64,000 bases of DNA from Caulobacter sp. GTDB taxonomy: Bacteria > Pseudomonadota > Alphaproteobacteria > Caulobacterales > Caulobacteraceae. The notes under the pieces were generated by a model, which was not told the DNA's origin, searched no databases, and saw only the letters and a list, made by a program, of their open reading frames with translations. The translations under genes and the position numbers were made by a program. Numbering within the stretch: position 1 is the first letter of the stretch; each line of letters opens with the position of its first letter. The DNA is taken from NCBI GenBank assembly GCA_030645575.1, contig JAUSMJ010000003.1, forward strand, positions 1 to 64,000. Direction: 5' to 3'. This document shows positions 8,976-17,788 of this stretch, one piece after another.

Positions 8976-9086
8976 AGCCTGTCGGTTTCTGATGGATTCA
9001 TCTGAAACGGATAAACAGGCTCGCTCTCTCATGTTTAGAGCGTGACGGGCGCCTGAACCGGTATCCACTTCAGGCTGTCACGCTCT
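8972..9086. repeat. Paired-hairpin intergenic repeat with GANTC site (CIR-like), copy B, inverted relative to copy A
   Basis: Hairpin 2 comes first (AGCCTGT...ACAGGCT, 8976-9021) and holds GATTC at 8995-8999 between GTTTC...GAAAC arms. Hairpin 1 follows (AGAGCGTGAC 9037-9046 with GTCACGCTCT 9077-9086; inner arms CCTGAA/TTCAGG), with loop CCGGTATCCAC. That loop is the exact reverse complement of the copy A loop, while both stems differ from copy A by paired changes. It lies between amiC and the PBP1A gene, so it may also attenuate read-through. Confidence 0.75.
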
Positions 9087-9141
9087 AAGTCTGAGGCCCG
9101 CGCAAATCCGGCTTTCCCTTTTTCGAAAGCCGCTCTAGACG

Positions 9142-11565
9142 ATGGCGATGCGGGAGGAGGGCGCCCGCGGAGGTCTGTCAGTCTTGAACCCCCCGGAAAG
9201 ATGGGTCGCGATCGCCGGCGTCGCCGTGTTGAGCGCAATCGCGGTGGCTGGGTTCGCCATCGCCATCTATGCGGCCTGGCTGTTCCATGACATGCCCGAT
9301 GCGGGCGACCTGGTGGATTATCGTCCGCCTACCGCCACCCGGGCCTATGCCTGGGACGGCACCCTGATCGGCGAGTTCTCCCGCGAACGCCGCATCTTCG
9401 TCCCCTATGACAACATCCCGCCCCAGCTGGCCCAGGCCTTCCTGGCGGCCGAGGATCGCAACTTCTTCCAGCACTCGGGCGTGGACGCCATGGGCCTGAC
9501 CCGGGCCATGATGCGCAACGTGCTGAACGCCGCGCGCGGCAAGCGGCTGGAGGGCGGCTCAACCATCACCCAGCAGGTGGCCAAGAACGTCCTGCTGACC
9601 AGCGACGCCACCGTCGGCCGCAAGCTGAAGGAGGCCATCCTGGCCCGGCGCCTGGAGCAGACGCTGAACAAGGAGCAGATTCTTGAGCTCTATCTCAACG
9701 AGATCTGGCTCGGATACCGCTCCTATGGCGTGGGCGCGGCGGCCTACAACTATTTCGGCAAGTCGATTTCCGACCTCAGCCTGGCCGAGTGCGCCTATCT
9801 GGCGGCGCTTCCCAAGGGGCCGGACAACTACCATCCGATCCGGCGCAAGGCGAACGCCATCGCCCGCCGCAACTGGATCATCGGCCAGATGGCCGACCTG
9901 GGCTGGGTCAGCCGCGCCGACGCCGACAAGGCGCTGAAGGAAGACCTCAAGGTCCAGAACGCCCCCAGCCGGGCCAAGTACCGCGACGCCGACTTCTTCG
10001 TGGAGGAGGTGCGTCGCCGCGGCCTGGCCACCCTCGGCCAAAGGCTGAACGAGGGCGGCTACTACATGCGCACCACCCTCGATCCGCATATGCAGACGGC
10101 CGCCCGCGTGGCCCTGATGCATGGCCTGGAGCAGTATGACCGCCGCCACGGCTGGCGCGGGGCCTGGGGCCACGTCACCATCGCCCCGGGCTGGGAGGCC
10201 CTGGCCAAGAAGAAGACCCTTCCCGCCGAACGCCGCACCTGGCGGCCGGCCGTGGTCACCGAATCCTCCAACACCAATGTCCGCATCCAGGTGGCCGAGA
10301 GCGGCGACACCGGCGCCCTGGTGGGCGAGGACGTCGCCTGGGCGCGCGCCGGCAGGGGGGTCCCCGTCGTCGGCGACCTGATCTTCGTGGAGCCCGTCGA
10401 GGGGGGCGGCTATCGCCTGAAGCAGGTGCCGGCGGTCAACGGGGCCTTGGTGGCCATGGAGCCCAATTCCGGGCGCGTGCTGGCCATGGTCGGGGGCTAT
10501 TCCTTCTCGCTCTCCAACTTCAACCGCTCCACCCAGGCGATGCGCCAGCCGGGTTCGGCCTTCAAGCCGCTGGTCTACGCCACGGCGCTGGAGAACGGCT
10601 ACACGCCGGCCAGCGTGGTGATGGACAGCTCCATCACCCTGAAGGGCAACGCCGGCGAGGACTGGACGCCGGAGAACTACAACAAGAAGTACTATGGGGC
10701 GCTGGCCCTGCGGAAAGGCCTGGAGCTGTCGCGCAACGCCATGACGGTGCGCCTGGCCCAGGGGGTCGGCATGTCGAAGATTCGCGACATGGCCATCAAG
10801 CTGGGCGTCGTGCGCGACATGGAACCGGTTCTGGCCATGGCGCTGGGCGCTGGTGAGACCACCCCCTTCAAGCTGACCGCCGCCTACGCCTCCTTCGTCA
10901 ACGGCGGACGCAAGGTCGAACCGCACCTGATCGAGCTGGTGCAGGACCGCGAGGGCAAGACCATCTTCCGCGCCGACAAACGCGACTGCCCCCGCTGCGA
11001 CGCCGGCTTCAACGGCGATGAGAGCCCGCGGGTCGCGCCGGGCGGGGCCCAGATGATGGACCCCATCACCGCCTACCAGATCACCTCCATGCTGCAGGGG
11101 GTGGTCCAGCGCGGCACGGCGACCTCCGCCTCGGTGCTTGGCCGCCCGGTAGGCGGCAAGACCGGCACCACCAATGAGTACCGCAGCGCCTGGTTCGTCG
11201 GCTTCACGCCGCAGATCGTCGCCGGGATCTTCGTCGGCTTCGACGACAACCGCAGCCTGGGCGAGGGCGAGACGGGCACCACGGCCGCGGTGCCGATCTT
11301 CACCGAGTTCATGATGGAGGCCACCAAGGGCCTGCCCAAGACCGAGTTCAAGGCGCCCAAGAACGCCAAGTTCGTCATGGTCCGGGGCATCCGCGAGGCC
11401 TTCAAGCCCGGCACCGAGCCCAAGGTGGCGGTGTCGGCGGGCGCCTATCGTCCCAGCGAGGGGCCGCAGCCCTACAGCCAGGTCTGGCCCGACGGTCAGC
11501 CGACCGGCGCGCCCGCCCCGCCGGCTCCGCCCAAGAAGCAGGACGATATGAGCGGGTTGTACTAG
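9142..11565 (+). CDS. mrcA: Penicillin-binding protein 1A, bifunctional peptidoglycan synthase
   Basis: 807 residues: one N-terminal membrane helix (about residues 22-45), a GT51 glycosyltransferase domain with EDRNFFQHSGVD near 102 and a GGSTITQQVAKN motif, an intervening OB-like domain (about 315-440), and a transpeptidase domain. The transpeptidase has SAFK (about 472), SRN (about 529) and KTGTT (about 673). It polymerises and crosslinks glycan strands at the inner membrane. The tail is Pro/Ala rich. Start choice is uncertain: TTG at 9184, nine bases after GGAGGT (9169-9174), would give MNPPERWVAI and remove 14 residues, and has the better ribosome site. A CIR-like repeat separates it from amiC. 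Confidence 0.96.
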   Translation: MAMREEGARGGLSVLNPPERWVAIAGVAVLSAIAVAGFAIAIYAAWLFHDMPDAGDLVDYRPPTATRAYAWDGTLIGEFSRERRIFVPYDNIPPQLAQAFLAAEDRNFFQHSGVDAMGLTRAMMRNVLNAARGKRLEGGSTITQQVAKNVLLTSDATVGRKLKEAILARRLEQTLNKEQILELYLNEIWLGYRSYGVGAAAYNYFGKSISDLSLAECAYLAALPKGPDNYHPIRRKANAIARRNWIIGQMADLGWVSRADADKALKEDLKVQNAPSRAKYRDADFFVEEVRRRGLATLGQRLNEGGYYMRTTLDPHMQTAARVALMHGLEQYDRRHGWRGAWGHVTIAPGWEALAKKKTLPAERRTWRPAVVTESSNTNVRIQVAESGDTGALVGEDVAWARAGRGVPVVGDLIFVEPVEGGGYRLKQVPAVNGALVAMEPNSGRVLAMVGGYSFSLSNFNRSTQAMRQPGSAFKPLVYATALENGYTPASVVMDSSITLKGNAGEDWTPENYNKKYYGALALRKGLELSRNAMTVRLAQGVGMSKIRDMAIKLGVVRDMEPVLAMALGAGETTPFKLTAAYASFVNGGRKVEPHLIELVQDREGKTIFRADKRDCPRCDAGFNGDESPRVAPGGAQMMDPITAYQITSMLQGVVQRGTATSASVLGRPVGGKTGTTNEYRSAWFVGFTPQIVAGIFVGFDDNRSLGEGETGTTAAVPIFTEFMMEATKGLPKTEFKAPKNAKFVMVRGIREAFKPGTEPKVAVSAGAYRPSEGPQPYSQVWPDGQPTGAPAPPAPPKKQDDMSGLY

Positions 11566-11614
11566 GGCGGGCAAACCGCTACTGCCCCCGGCTCACCTTT
11601 CGAAGGAATTCCCC

Positions 11615-12728
11615 ATGAGAGCGGATGTTGAGGCTGCCAAGGCCGACATCGAGCAGTCGATCGAACTGCTCAGGAGGCGTCTTTGACTGGGAACCGGCGC
11701 TTCGAAAACTTCACGAGCTGAACGCCCGGGTCGAGGACCCGACCCTCTGGGACAACGCCGCCGCCGCCCAGGCCATCACCCGCGAACGCAGCCAGCTGGC
11801 CGCGAGCGTGGAGGCGGTGCTCGCCATCGAACGCGACCTCGAGGACGCCCTCGGCTATGCCGAGCTCGCCGACGAGGAGGGCGACGAGGCGACCCTGGAT
11901 GAGGCGCGCGCCCAGCTGAAGGCCATCAAGGAGCGCGCCGGCCGCGCCGAGCTGGAGGCTCTGCTCTCGGGCGAGGCCGACGGCAACGACGCCTTCATGG
12001 AGATCAATTCGGGGGCCGGCGGCACCGAGTCCAACGACTGGGCCGGCATGCTGCTGCGCATGTACACCCGCTGGGCCCAGGCCCATGGCATGACGGTGGA
12101 GTTCCTGGAGGAGACCTCGGGCGAACAGGCCGGGATCAAGTCGGTGACCCTGCAGATCAAGGGGCACAACGCCTATGGCTGGCTGAAGACCGAGGCCGGG
12201 GTGCACCGCCTGGTGCGCATCTCGCCCTTCGATTCGGCCGCCAAGCGCCACACCAGCTTCGCCTCGGTCTGGGTCTATCCGGTGGTGGACGACACGATCG
12301 TCATCGACATCAACCCCTCCGACGTGCGCACCGACACCTACCGGGCCTCCGGCTCGGGCGGCCAGCACATCAACAAGACCGACTCCGCGGTCCGCCTAAC
12401 CCACATTCCCACCGGCGTGGCGGTAGCCTGCCAGGCCGGACGCTCGCAGCACCAGAACCGCGAAGAGGCCTGGAAGATGCTGCGGGCCCGCCTCTACGAG
12501 CTGGAGCTGCAGAAGCGCGAGGCCGAGGCCCAGGCCATGGAGGACCAGAAGACCGACATCGGCTGGGGCCACCAGATCCGCTCCTACGTCCTGCAGCCCT
12601 ACCAGATGGTCAAGGACCTGCGGACCGAGGTGGAGACCTCCGACACCCAAGGGGTGCTGGACGGCGATCTGGACGCCTTCATGGGGGCGTCCCTGGCCCA
12701 GCGAGTGGGTGTCATCCGCGAGGGCTGA
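11615..12728 (+). CDS. prfB: Peptide chain release factor 2, made by programmed +1 frameshift
   Basis: Translation starts at ATG 11615 (AAGGA upstream) and reads 23 codons to CTT at 11681-11683. The next codon is an in-frame TGA (11684-11686). Shifting by one base to GAC (11685-11687) continues for 347 codons, giving about 370 residues. RF2 hallmarks are present: SPF recognition motif ([12 protein letters not shown], near 203) and GGQ catalytic loop ([14 protein letters not shown], near 248). RF2 ends translation at UGA and UAA. Because its own UGA sits at the shift site, low RF2 raises its synthesis. A frame beginning at 11625 is the unshifted 5' shadow and not the true N-terminus. comB follows two bases after the stop codon. 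Confidence 0.97.
11672..11687 (+). promoter_or_regulatory. RF2 recoding site (internal Shine-Dalgarno plus CTTTGAC slip site)
   Basis: AGGAGG at 11672-11677 is three bases upstream of the slippery CTT codon, then TGA-C. This matches the classic prfB arrangement in which the anti-Shine-Dalgarno interaction pushes the ribosome +1 while it pauses at UGA. Confidence 0.95.
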
Positions 12729-12730
12729 AG

Positions 12731-13432
12731 ATGATCCGGTGCGAATGGGGTCTGAAGGGGATCGAGGCCCTGAGGCCGAGGGGCTCGGTCTTGGTGATCG
12801 TCGATGTGCTGTCCTTCTCCACGGCGGTGGATATCGCCGTGGGCCGCCGGGCGAGCATCTATCCCTTCCCGCTGGGCGACCACGAGGCGGCCAAGGCCGC
12901 CGCCGAGAAGGTCGGCGCCATGGTTGCGGCCCCCAAGCGCGCCGCGGGCGGCCAGTTCAGCCTGTCGCCCGCCAGCCTGCGTGACCTGAACCCCGGCGAC
13001 CGCCTGTTGCTGCCCTCACCGAACGGCTCGCGGCTCTCCCTGGCCTGTGGAGACACCCCCGTCCTCGCAGGCTGCCTGCGCAACGCCAAGGCCGTGGCCG
13101 CCAAGGCCCGGGCGCTGGCGGGCCAGGGCGACATCGGTTTGATCCCCGCGGGCGAGCGCTGGCCCGACGACAGCCTGCGTCCGGCCATCGAGGACCTGAT
13201 CGGCGCGGGCGCCATCATCGAGGCGCTGGAGGGGGAGATGACTGCCGAGGCCCGCCTGGCCCGCGACGCCTGGCGCAGCGCACGAGGCGACTTGGACGCC
13301 TTGATCGGCGACTGCCTGTCCGGCCGCGAGCTCATCGAGCGCGGCTTCGAGATCGATGTGAAGCTGGCGCTGGAGCGTGAAGCCAGCGCCGTGGCCCCCG
13401 TACTGCGCGAAGGCGCCTACGTCGCGGCCTGA
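12731..13432 (+). CDS. 2-phosphosulfolactate phosphatase family protein (ComB-like)
   Basis: 233 residues with the ComB signature VIVDVLSFSTAVDIAV near residue 22 and further conserved LLPSPNGSRLS and PAGERW segments. Archaeal ComB removes phosphate from 2-phosphosulfolactate, a step of coenzyme M synthesis. No other coenzyme M gene is present here and bacteria of this kind lack methanogenesis, so the physiological substrate is open. The gene starts two bases after the prfB stop, which suggests co-transcription. Its 3' end overlaps the convergent DUF805 gene by 16 bp. Confidence 0.85.
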   Translation: MIRCEWGLKGIEALRPRGSVLVIVDVLSFSTAVDIAVGRRASIYPFPLGDHEAAKAAAEKVGAMVAAPKRAAGGQFSLSPASLRDLNPGDRLLLPSPNGSRLSLACGDTPVLAGCLRNAKAVAAKARALAGQGDIGLIPAGERWPDDSLRPAIEDLIGAGAIIEALEGEMTAEARLARDAWRSARGDLDALIGDCLSGRELIERGFEIDVKLALEREASAVAPVLREGAYVAA

Positions 13433-13839
13433 GTGTCTGGAGCCGGCGGAACGGTGACCTTTGGGTCCGGCCCGAAGCGGTTGTCTCCGGGCGTCCCGTC
13501 CAGGATCATGAAGATCAGCACCACTAGCTGGCCCAGGATCGGGATCAGGCCCAGCAGCAGCCACCACGCCGTCCGGCCGCTGTCGTGCAGCCGGCGGAAG
13601 CTCACCGCCAGGGACGGAATGAGGATGTAGAGGCAGAAGCCGAAATAGGCGAGGGCGACAATCGCGGAGGCCGGAGACCCAAAGGGATCATGCTCCAGAT
13701 CGCCGCCGACGAACCAGGTGAGCACCCTGGCCAGGACTTGCACGATCACGACGAAGAGCACGAAGAACCAGTATTCCGAGCGGCGCGCGCGGCCGTTGAA
13801 GTCTGTGTACTTCCGTAGCGGTTGCAGCATCAGGTCCAT
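13417..13839 (-). CDS. DUF805 inner-membrane protein
   Basis: 140 residues. The DUF805 pattern is clear: an N-terminal YTDFNGRARRSEYWFF segment, three hydrophobic helices (about 24-46, 59-80, 90-113), and the SFRRLHDSGRTAWW loop between the second and third. The tail is FGPDPKV, typical for the family. Function is unknown; members are small membrane proteins found across bacteria. It is convergent with comB and overlaps its end. Confidence 0.88.
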   Translation of the reverse strand: MDLMLQPLRKYTDFNGRARRSEYWFFVLFVVIVQVLARVLTWFVGGDLEHDPFGSPASAIVALAYFGFCLYILIPSLAVSFRRLHDSGRTAWWLLLGLIPILGQLVVLIFMILDGTPGDNRFGPDPKVTVPPAPDTQAAT

Positions 13840-13920
13840 GTCGCCCTCCCATACCGATGGGGAAGCTTAGCCCTTGCGCGCCGGGCCGCAACCTTGCGGT
13901 TTGGAGGCGGCGGACTCGTC

Positions 13921-14409
13921 CTAGACCGGCTTGGGCGCCAGACCCGGGGTCGGGGCGGGGGCTTGGGCGAGCGGGCTCGGGGCCGGCGTGGGCGGGGTGG
14001 CCTGGCGCTGGAACTTCAGGCTGCGGCCCTGGAAGAAGGCGCCGGTCTCCATGGCCAGCTGTTCATGGGTGATGTCGCCGTCGACATAGGCGGTGCCGTA
14101 GAGCCGCACCTGCTTGGCGGTCACCGCCCCGATGATGCGGCCACGGGCCTCGATGGCCTCGGCATAGACGCCGCCCTCGATGTGGCCGGTTTCGCCGACG
14201 GTCAGCTTGCCCACCCGCACATCTCCGCGGACGACGCCGTCGATATGGACCTCGCCCTCGCCGGTGACATTGCCCTCGATGGTGATGTTCTCGCTGATCA
14301 GCGAGGCCGCGCGCGGCGCCTTGCGCTGGGGTTCGGCCGCCAGGGGGGCGGGCGTCGCGTCGAACTTCACGGGAGGCTTGGCGGGGGTCTTAGCTGTCTT
14401 GGAGAACAT
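13921..14409 (-). CDS. bacA: Bactofilin, polymer-forming cytoskeletal protein
   Basis: 162 residues. A central right-handed beta-helix repeat region (about 37-140, ENITIEGNVTGEGEVHIDG and following turns with regular Gly and hydrophobic spacing) is flanked by Pro/Ala-rich disordered ends, the bactofilin layout. Bactofilins form cytoplasmic, membrane-associated filaments that place cell-wall enzymes; in Caulobacter they act at the stalk pole. Its start lies inside the 3' end of the M23 peptidase gene (20-bp overlap), the usual bactofilin-peptidase pairing. The two products probably work together in local wall remodelling. Confidence 0.92.
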   Translation of the reverse strand: MFSKTAKTPAKPPVKFDATPAPLAAEPQRKAPRAASLISENITIEGNVTGEGEVHIDGVVRGDVRVGKLTVGETGHIEGGVYAEAIEARGRIIGAVTAKQVRLYGTAYVDGDITHEQLAMETGAFFQGRSLKFQRQATPPTPAPSPLAQAPAPTPGLAPKPV

Positions 14410-15553
14410 AATCGCCGGCTTTCACGAAACGGTCGGGGTTCTGGGCGCGTCCGTTGACCCAGACCTCGTAATGAAGATGCGGACCAGTGGAGCGACCGGT
14501 CGAACCCATGGCCCCAATCCTCTGACCCACGGCCACGCGCTGCCCGGCGCCGACCCCGATGGCCTGCAGGTGGGCGTAGCGCGTCTTGAAGCCGCCCCCA
14601 TGGTCTATCTCGATGGTGTTGCCATATCCCGAACGCTGGCCCGTGAACGACACCACGCCCGGCGCGGTCGTGTAGATCGGCACCCCGAACCCGCCCACGA
14701 AGTCGAGGCCGGAGTGGAAGGCCGGGCGCCGAGTGAAGGGATCGAAGCGGACGCCGAAGCCGCTGGACTGGCCGGTGTGGTTGGTGGGCCGGGCGAAGGG
14801 CAGCTTGGCAGCGGCCTCGGCCAGGGCCGTGGCCTCCGACATGTTGGTGGCCGCATGTTGGATGCGCACCGCGAATCCCTCGTCGACGTCCAGCACGGCG
14901 GCGAGCGCGCGGGGATCCTTGGCCTCGATCAGCGGTCCGCCAAGGGAGCCGCCCTTGGGCGTGTAGGAGGTCGGCGTCAGGCCGGCGAGGCGGAAGGCCA
15001 GGCGCAGGCGATCGGCCCGGCTCTTGGCGAAATTGTCGGCGGCGTCGATCAGCCGCTCCTGGCTGGCGCGCACCAGTTCGATGCGCCGCATGGGGTTGGT
15101 TCCGGCCGGAACGCGGCTGGCGCGGTTGATGGTGGGAGCCAGGGCCTGGGTCAGGCCCGGCGCGCCCTTGACGTCGGTGAGCAGCATGGCCAGCGCCGCA
15201 TGGCGCTTCTCGATGGTCAGGGCCAGCTCGTCCACCGAGCCGTTGGAGGCGTTGAGCTGGGCCACGGCGCTATTGAGTCGCGCCTGGCGGTCGGCGATCC
15301 AGCGTTCGTACTTGGCCTGGGTGCGGGCGATCTCCTGATCGGTCGCCGACAGGGCCATGGCGTTCACCATCATGGCCGCGGTGCAGACGCCCATCCACAG
15401 GGCGCAGACCGCCAGGACCGAGGCGAAGGTGAGTTGTTTTCCGGTGGTCAGAACGAACGCCCGCATCTCTCCGCCGGAGCGGACATAGAGGTGGCGTTCG
15501 GGGAAAAGCTCTTCCAGCGATCGGCGAAGGCGCGAAAAGCGTGACATACACAC
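14390..15553 (-). CDS. M23 (LytM-type) peptidoglycan endopeptidase, membrane anchored
   Basis: 387 residues. A basic N-terminus, one membrane helix (about 33-58, LTFASVLAVCALWMGVCTAA), and a periplasmic helical/coiled-coil region (about 65-120) lead to the M23 domain (about 270-375). Zinc and catalytic residues are visible: His and Asp in FHSGLDF and the pair in GPHLHYEVW. M23 enzymes cut peptide crosslinks in peptidoglycan. The bactofilin gene overlaps its end, so translational coupling is likely. ATG 15547 is an alternative start two codons in. The upstream region holds a TTAACC/GGTTAA palindrome. Confidence 0.92.
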   Translation of the reverse strand: MCMSRFSRLRRSLEELFPERHLYVRSGGEMRAFVLTTGKQLTFASVLAVCALWMGVCTAAMMVNAMALSATDQEIARTQAKYERWIADRQARLNSAVAQLNASNGSVDELALTIEKRHAALAMLLTDVKGAPGLTQALAPTINRASRVPAGTNPMRRIELVRASQERLIDAADNFAKSRADRLRLAFRLAGLTPTSYTPKGGSLGGPLIEAKDPRALAAVLDVDEGFAVRIQHAATNMSEATALAEAAAKLPFARPTNHTGQSSGFGVRFDPFTRRPAFHSGLDFVGGFGVPIYTTAPGVVSFTGQRSGYGNTIEIDHGGGFKTRYAHLQAIGVGAGQRVAVGQRIGAMGSTGRSTGPHLHYEVWVNGRAQNPDRFVKAGDYVLQDS

Positions 15554-15656
15554 CGCGACGGCTAGGAACTGAAGTTCCGGCGATATGCGATGAGATTTTG
15601 GGAACGCGCAAGGGGCTTCGCGCCACGAGGGAGCGCAAGCCGGATCGGCGCAATTC

Positions 15657-15673
15657 TTAACCTGACTGGTTAA
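15657..15673. promoter_or_regulatory. TTAACC-N5-GGTTAA palindrome upstream of the M23/bactofilin operon
   Basis: A perfect 6-bp inverted repeat about 105 bp upstream of the M23 start. TTAACC half-sites resemble CtrA-type boxes, but the two TTAA halves are nine bases apart rather than the canonical seven, so the binding protein is unproven. The rest of 15554-15841 shows no gene. Confidence 0.35.
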
Positions 15674-15841
15674 CCGCGCGTGAACGACCGCGCTAGCTTC
15701 TCAGACAATTCAAGGGCGTGTCTGAGGCGTAAACCGACAGCCCGCGACAATTCTACAACAGCCCTGGGACGCGAAGGTTCCCGCTGCACGCGATCGTGGC
15801 GGGAGGCGCCGCCGCGGCGCGAATCCCGAGAAAGCTTGAGC

Positions 15842-16303
15842 TTAAAGGCTTTGCGCGGCCTTCAGGACCTCCGCGGCGTGGCCGGGGACCTTCACCTTGC
15901 GCCAGATCCGGGCGAGCCTGCCGTCCTGGATCAGGAAGGTGGAGCGCTCGATGCCCATGTACTTGCGGCCATACATGTTCTTCTCGACCCAGGACCCGTA
16001 GCGCTCGATGACCGCGCCCTCGGGATCGGACCCCAGGGGGACGGCCAGATCGTATTTCGCCGTAAACTTCGCGTGACTGGCCACCGAGTCCTTGGAGACC
16101 CCGATGAGACTCACCCCGGCCCTGGCGAACTCCGCCGCGAGCGCCGAAAACTCCTGGGCCTCCTTGGTGCAGCCCGAGGTGTCGTCCTTCGGATAGAGGT
16201 ACAGCACCAGGGCCTTGCCCTTGAAGTCGGAGAGCTTCATCGGCCCGTCCGCGCCGGCCAGTTCGAAGTCGGGGGCGGGGGCGCCTTCGGTCACGTCGCT
16301 CAT
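15842..16303 (-). CDS. bcp: Peroxiredoxin, BCP/PrxQ family, single-cysteine form
   Basis: 153 residues from ATG 16303, chosen for its GAGGA ribosome site; an in-frame ATG at 16360 would add 19 residues. The fold is AhpC/TSA: APDFELAGADG, then PKDDTSGCTKEAQEF with peroxidatic Cys45. The usual PrxQ resolving Cys five residues later is Gln50 and there is no other cysteine, so this enzyme needs an external thiol to recycle. It reduces hydrogen peroxide and organic peroxides in the cytoplasm. It lies 56 bp downstream of tyrS on the same strand. Confidence 0.92.
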   Translation of the reverse strand: MSDVTEGAPAPDFELAGADGPMKLSDFKGKALVLYLYPKDDTSGCTKEAQEFSALAAEFARAGVSLIGVSKDSVASHAKFTAKYDLAVPLGSDPEGAVIERYGSWVEKNMYGRKYMGIERSTFLIQDGRLARIWRKVKVPGHAAEVLKAAQSL

Positions 16304-16359
16304 GGTCGTTCCTCGATTGGGAAGGGCGACGACATCGCCGCCGCCCTCCGCAGATGCCA

Positions 16360-17622
16360 TCAGACCGGCTTGATCAGCACGATCTTCTTCTTGCCGACCG
16401 ACAGCTTGATGACGCCCTCCACCAGGTCGGCGCCCGTCAGGGTGCGGTCGCCGTCGGTCTCGGCGGCGTCATTGACCCGCAGGCCGCCGCCCTTGGCCAG
16501 GCGACGGGCCTCGCCGCGGGAGGTCGCCAGACCCGCGTCGGCCGCCAGGGCCGCCAGCACGATCCCGACCTCGAGGTCCGTCATCGGGATCTCGAAGGTC
16601 GGCAGGTCGGACGACAGCGCGCCCTCCTCGAAGGCCTTGCGCGCGGCTTCGGCGGCGGTCTTGGCCGCCTCGGCGCCGTGCAGCATGGTGGTGGCGACAT
16701 TGGCCAGCATCTTCTTGGCCTCGTTGATGTCGGCGCCCTGCATGGCCTCGTAGCGCTCGATCTCCGCCAGCGGCAGGTCGGTGAACAGGCGCATGAAGCG
16801 GCCGACGTCGGCGTCCTCGGTGTTGCGCCAGAACTGCCAGTAGTCGTAGGGGCTGCGCATGTCGGCGTTGAGCCAGACGGCCCCGCCCACCGTCTTGCCC
16901 ATCTTCTGGCCCGAGGCCGTGGAGAGCAGGGGGGTCGTGAGGCCGAAGGCCGGCTTGTGGTCGACGCGGCGGATCAGCTCCACCCCGTTGAGGATATTGC
17001 CCCACTGGTCGGACCCGCCCATCTGCAGGATGCAGCCGAACTTGCGCTCCAGCTCCAGGAAGTCGGTGGCCTGCATCAGCATGTAGTTGAATTCGAGGAA
17101 GGTCATCGGCTGCTCACGTTCGAGCCGCAGCTTGACGCTCTCGAAGCTGAGCATGCGGTTGATCGTGAAGTGCACCCCGAATTCCCGCAGGAACTCGACG
17201 TAGCCCAGCTTGTCCAGCCAGTCGGCGTTGTCGACCATCACCGCGTCGGTGGGGCCGTCGCCGAAGGTCAGGAACTTGGCGAACACCGTCTTGATGTTGT
17301 TGATGTTCGACTGGATCTGGGCCTCGGTCAGCAGGGGGCGCGACTGGTCCTTGTCGGTGGGGTCGCCCACCTTGGTGGTGCCGCCGCCCATCAGCACGAT
17401 GGGTTTGTGGCCGGCCTGCTGCAGGCGGCGAAGCATCATGATCTGGATCAGGCTGCCGACGTGCAGGCTGGCCGCCGTGGCGTCGAAGCCGATGTAGCCG
17501 GTGATCGGTCCGGCCGCCGCCGCCTCGTCGAGCTCCACCGGATGGGTGATCTGGTGGATGTAGCCGCGGGCCTGCATGGTCTTCAGCAGCTCGGACTTGA
17601 AGGCGGGTTGGTCGGCGGACAT
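16360..17622 (-). CDS. tyrS: Tyrosyl-tRNA synthetase
   Basis: 420 residues from ATG 17622 ([13 protein letters not shown]), where the family usually begins; in-frame starts up to 17706 would add a 28-residue extension with no family support. The class I signatures are HVGS (near residue 54, HIGH motif) and KMGKT (near 240, KMSKS motif). The tyrosine pocket segment [13 protein letters not shown] and the C-terminal S4-like RNA-binding domain (about 355-415) are present. It charges tRNA-Tyr. Its upstream region carries a short peptide frame with adjacent Tyr codons and several hairpins, pointing to control by Tyr-tRNA charging. Confidence 0.97.
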   Translation of the reverse strand: MSADQPAFKSELLKTMQARGYIHQITHPVELDEAAAAGPITGYIGFDATAASLHVGSLIQIMMLRRLQQAGHKPIVLMGGGTTKVGDPTDKDQSRPLLTEAQIQSNINNIKTVFAKFLTFGDGPTDAVMVDNADWLDKLGYVEFLREFGVHFTINRMLSFESVKLRLEREQPMTFLEFNYMLMQATDFLELERKFGCILQMGGSDQWGNILNGVELIRRVDHKPAFGLTTPLLSTASGQKMGKTVGGAVWLNADMRSPYDYWQFWRNTEDADVGRFMRLFTDLPLAEIERYEAMQGADINEAKKMLANVATTMLHGAEAAKTAAEAARKAFEEGALSSDLPTFEIPMTDLEVGIVLAALAADAGLATSRGEARRLAKGGGLRVNDAAETDGDRTLTGADLVEGVIKLSVGKKKIVLIKPV

Positions 17623-17643
17623 GGATCGTGACTCTTCAAAGGA

Positions 17644-17664
17644 CGCGTGCGGCTCTAGCACGCG
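17644..17664 (-). promoter_or_regulatory. Hairpin just upstream of the tyrS start
   Basis: Seven-base perfect arms CGCGTGC (17644-17650) and GCACGCG (17658-17664), about 20 bp before the tyrS ATG. It could affect ribosome access. A further stem (GCGCC/GGCGC, 17742-17766) and one overlapping the leader stop codon (17781-17800) lie upstream. None is followed by a U-run in the tyrS direction, so a classic intrinsic attenuator is not evident. Confidence 0.4.
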
Positions 17665-17788
17665 CTCATCAGCGATTTCGAGGGACATCTGACAGGGCTC
17701 CTGCATGGCGAGAGGCCGGAGACCGTCGTTTCAGGGGAGGGGCGCCGACCGGGTTAGGGGTGGCGCGAGAGATCGATCCGCACCTGCT

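Noticed and set aside
17622-17706. N-terminal extension of TyrS
   Set aside because: Homologues start near MSADQ; the extra 28 residues are unlike any TyrS and lie in the leader region.
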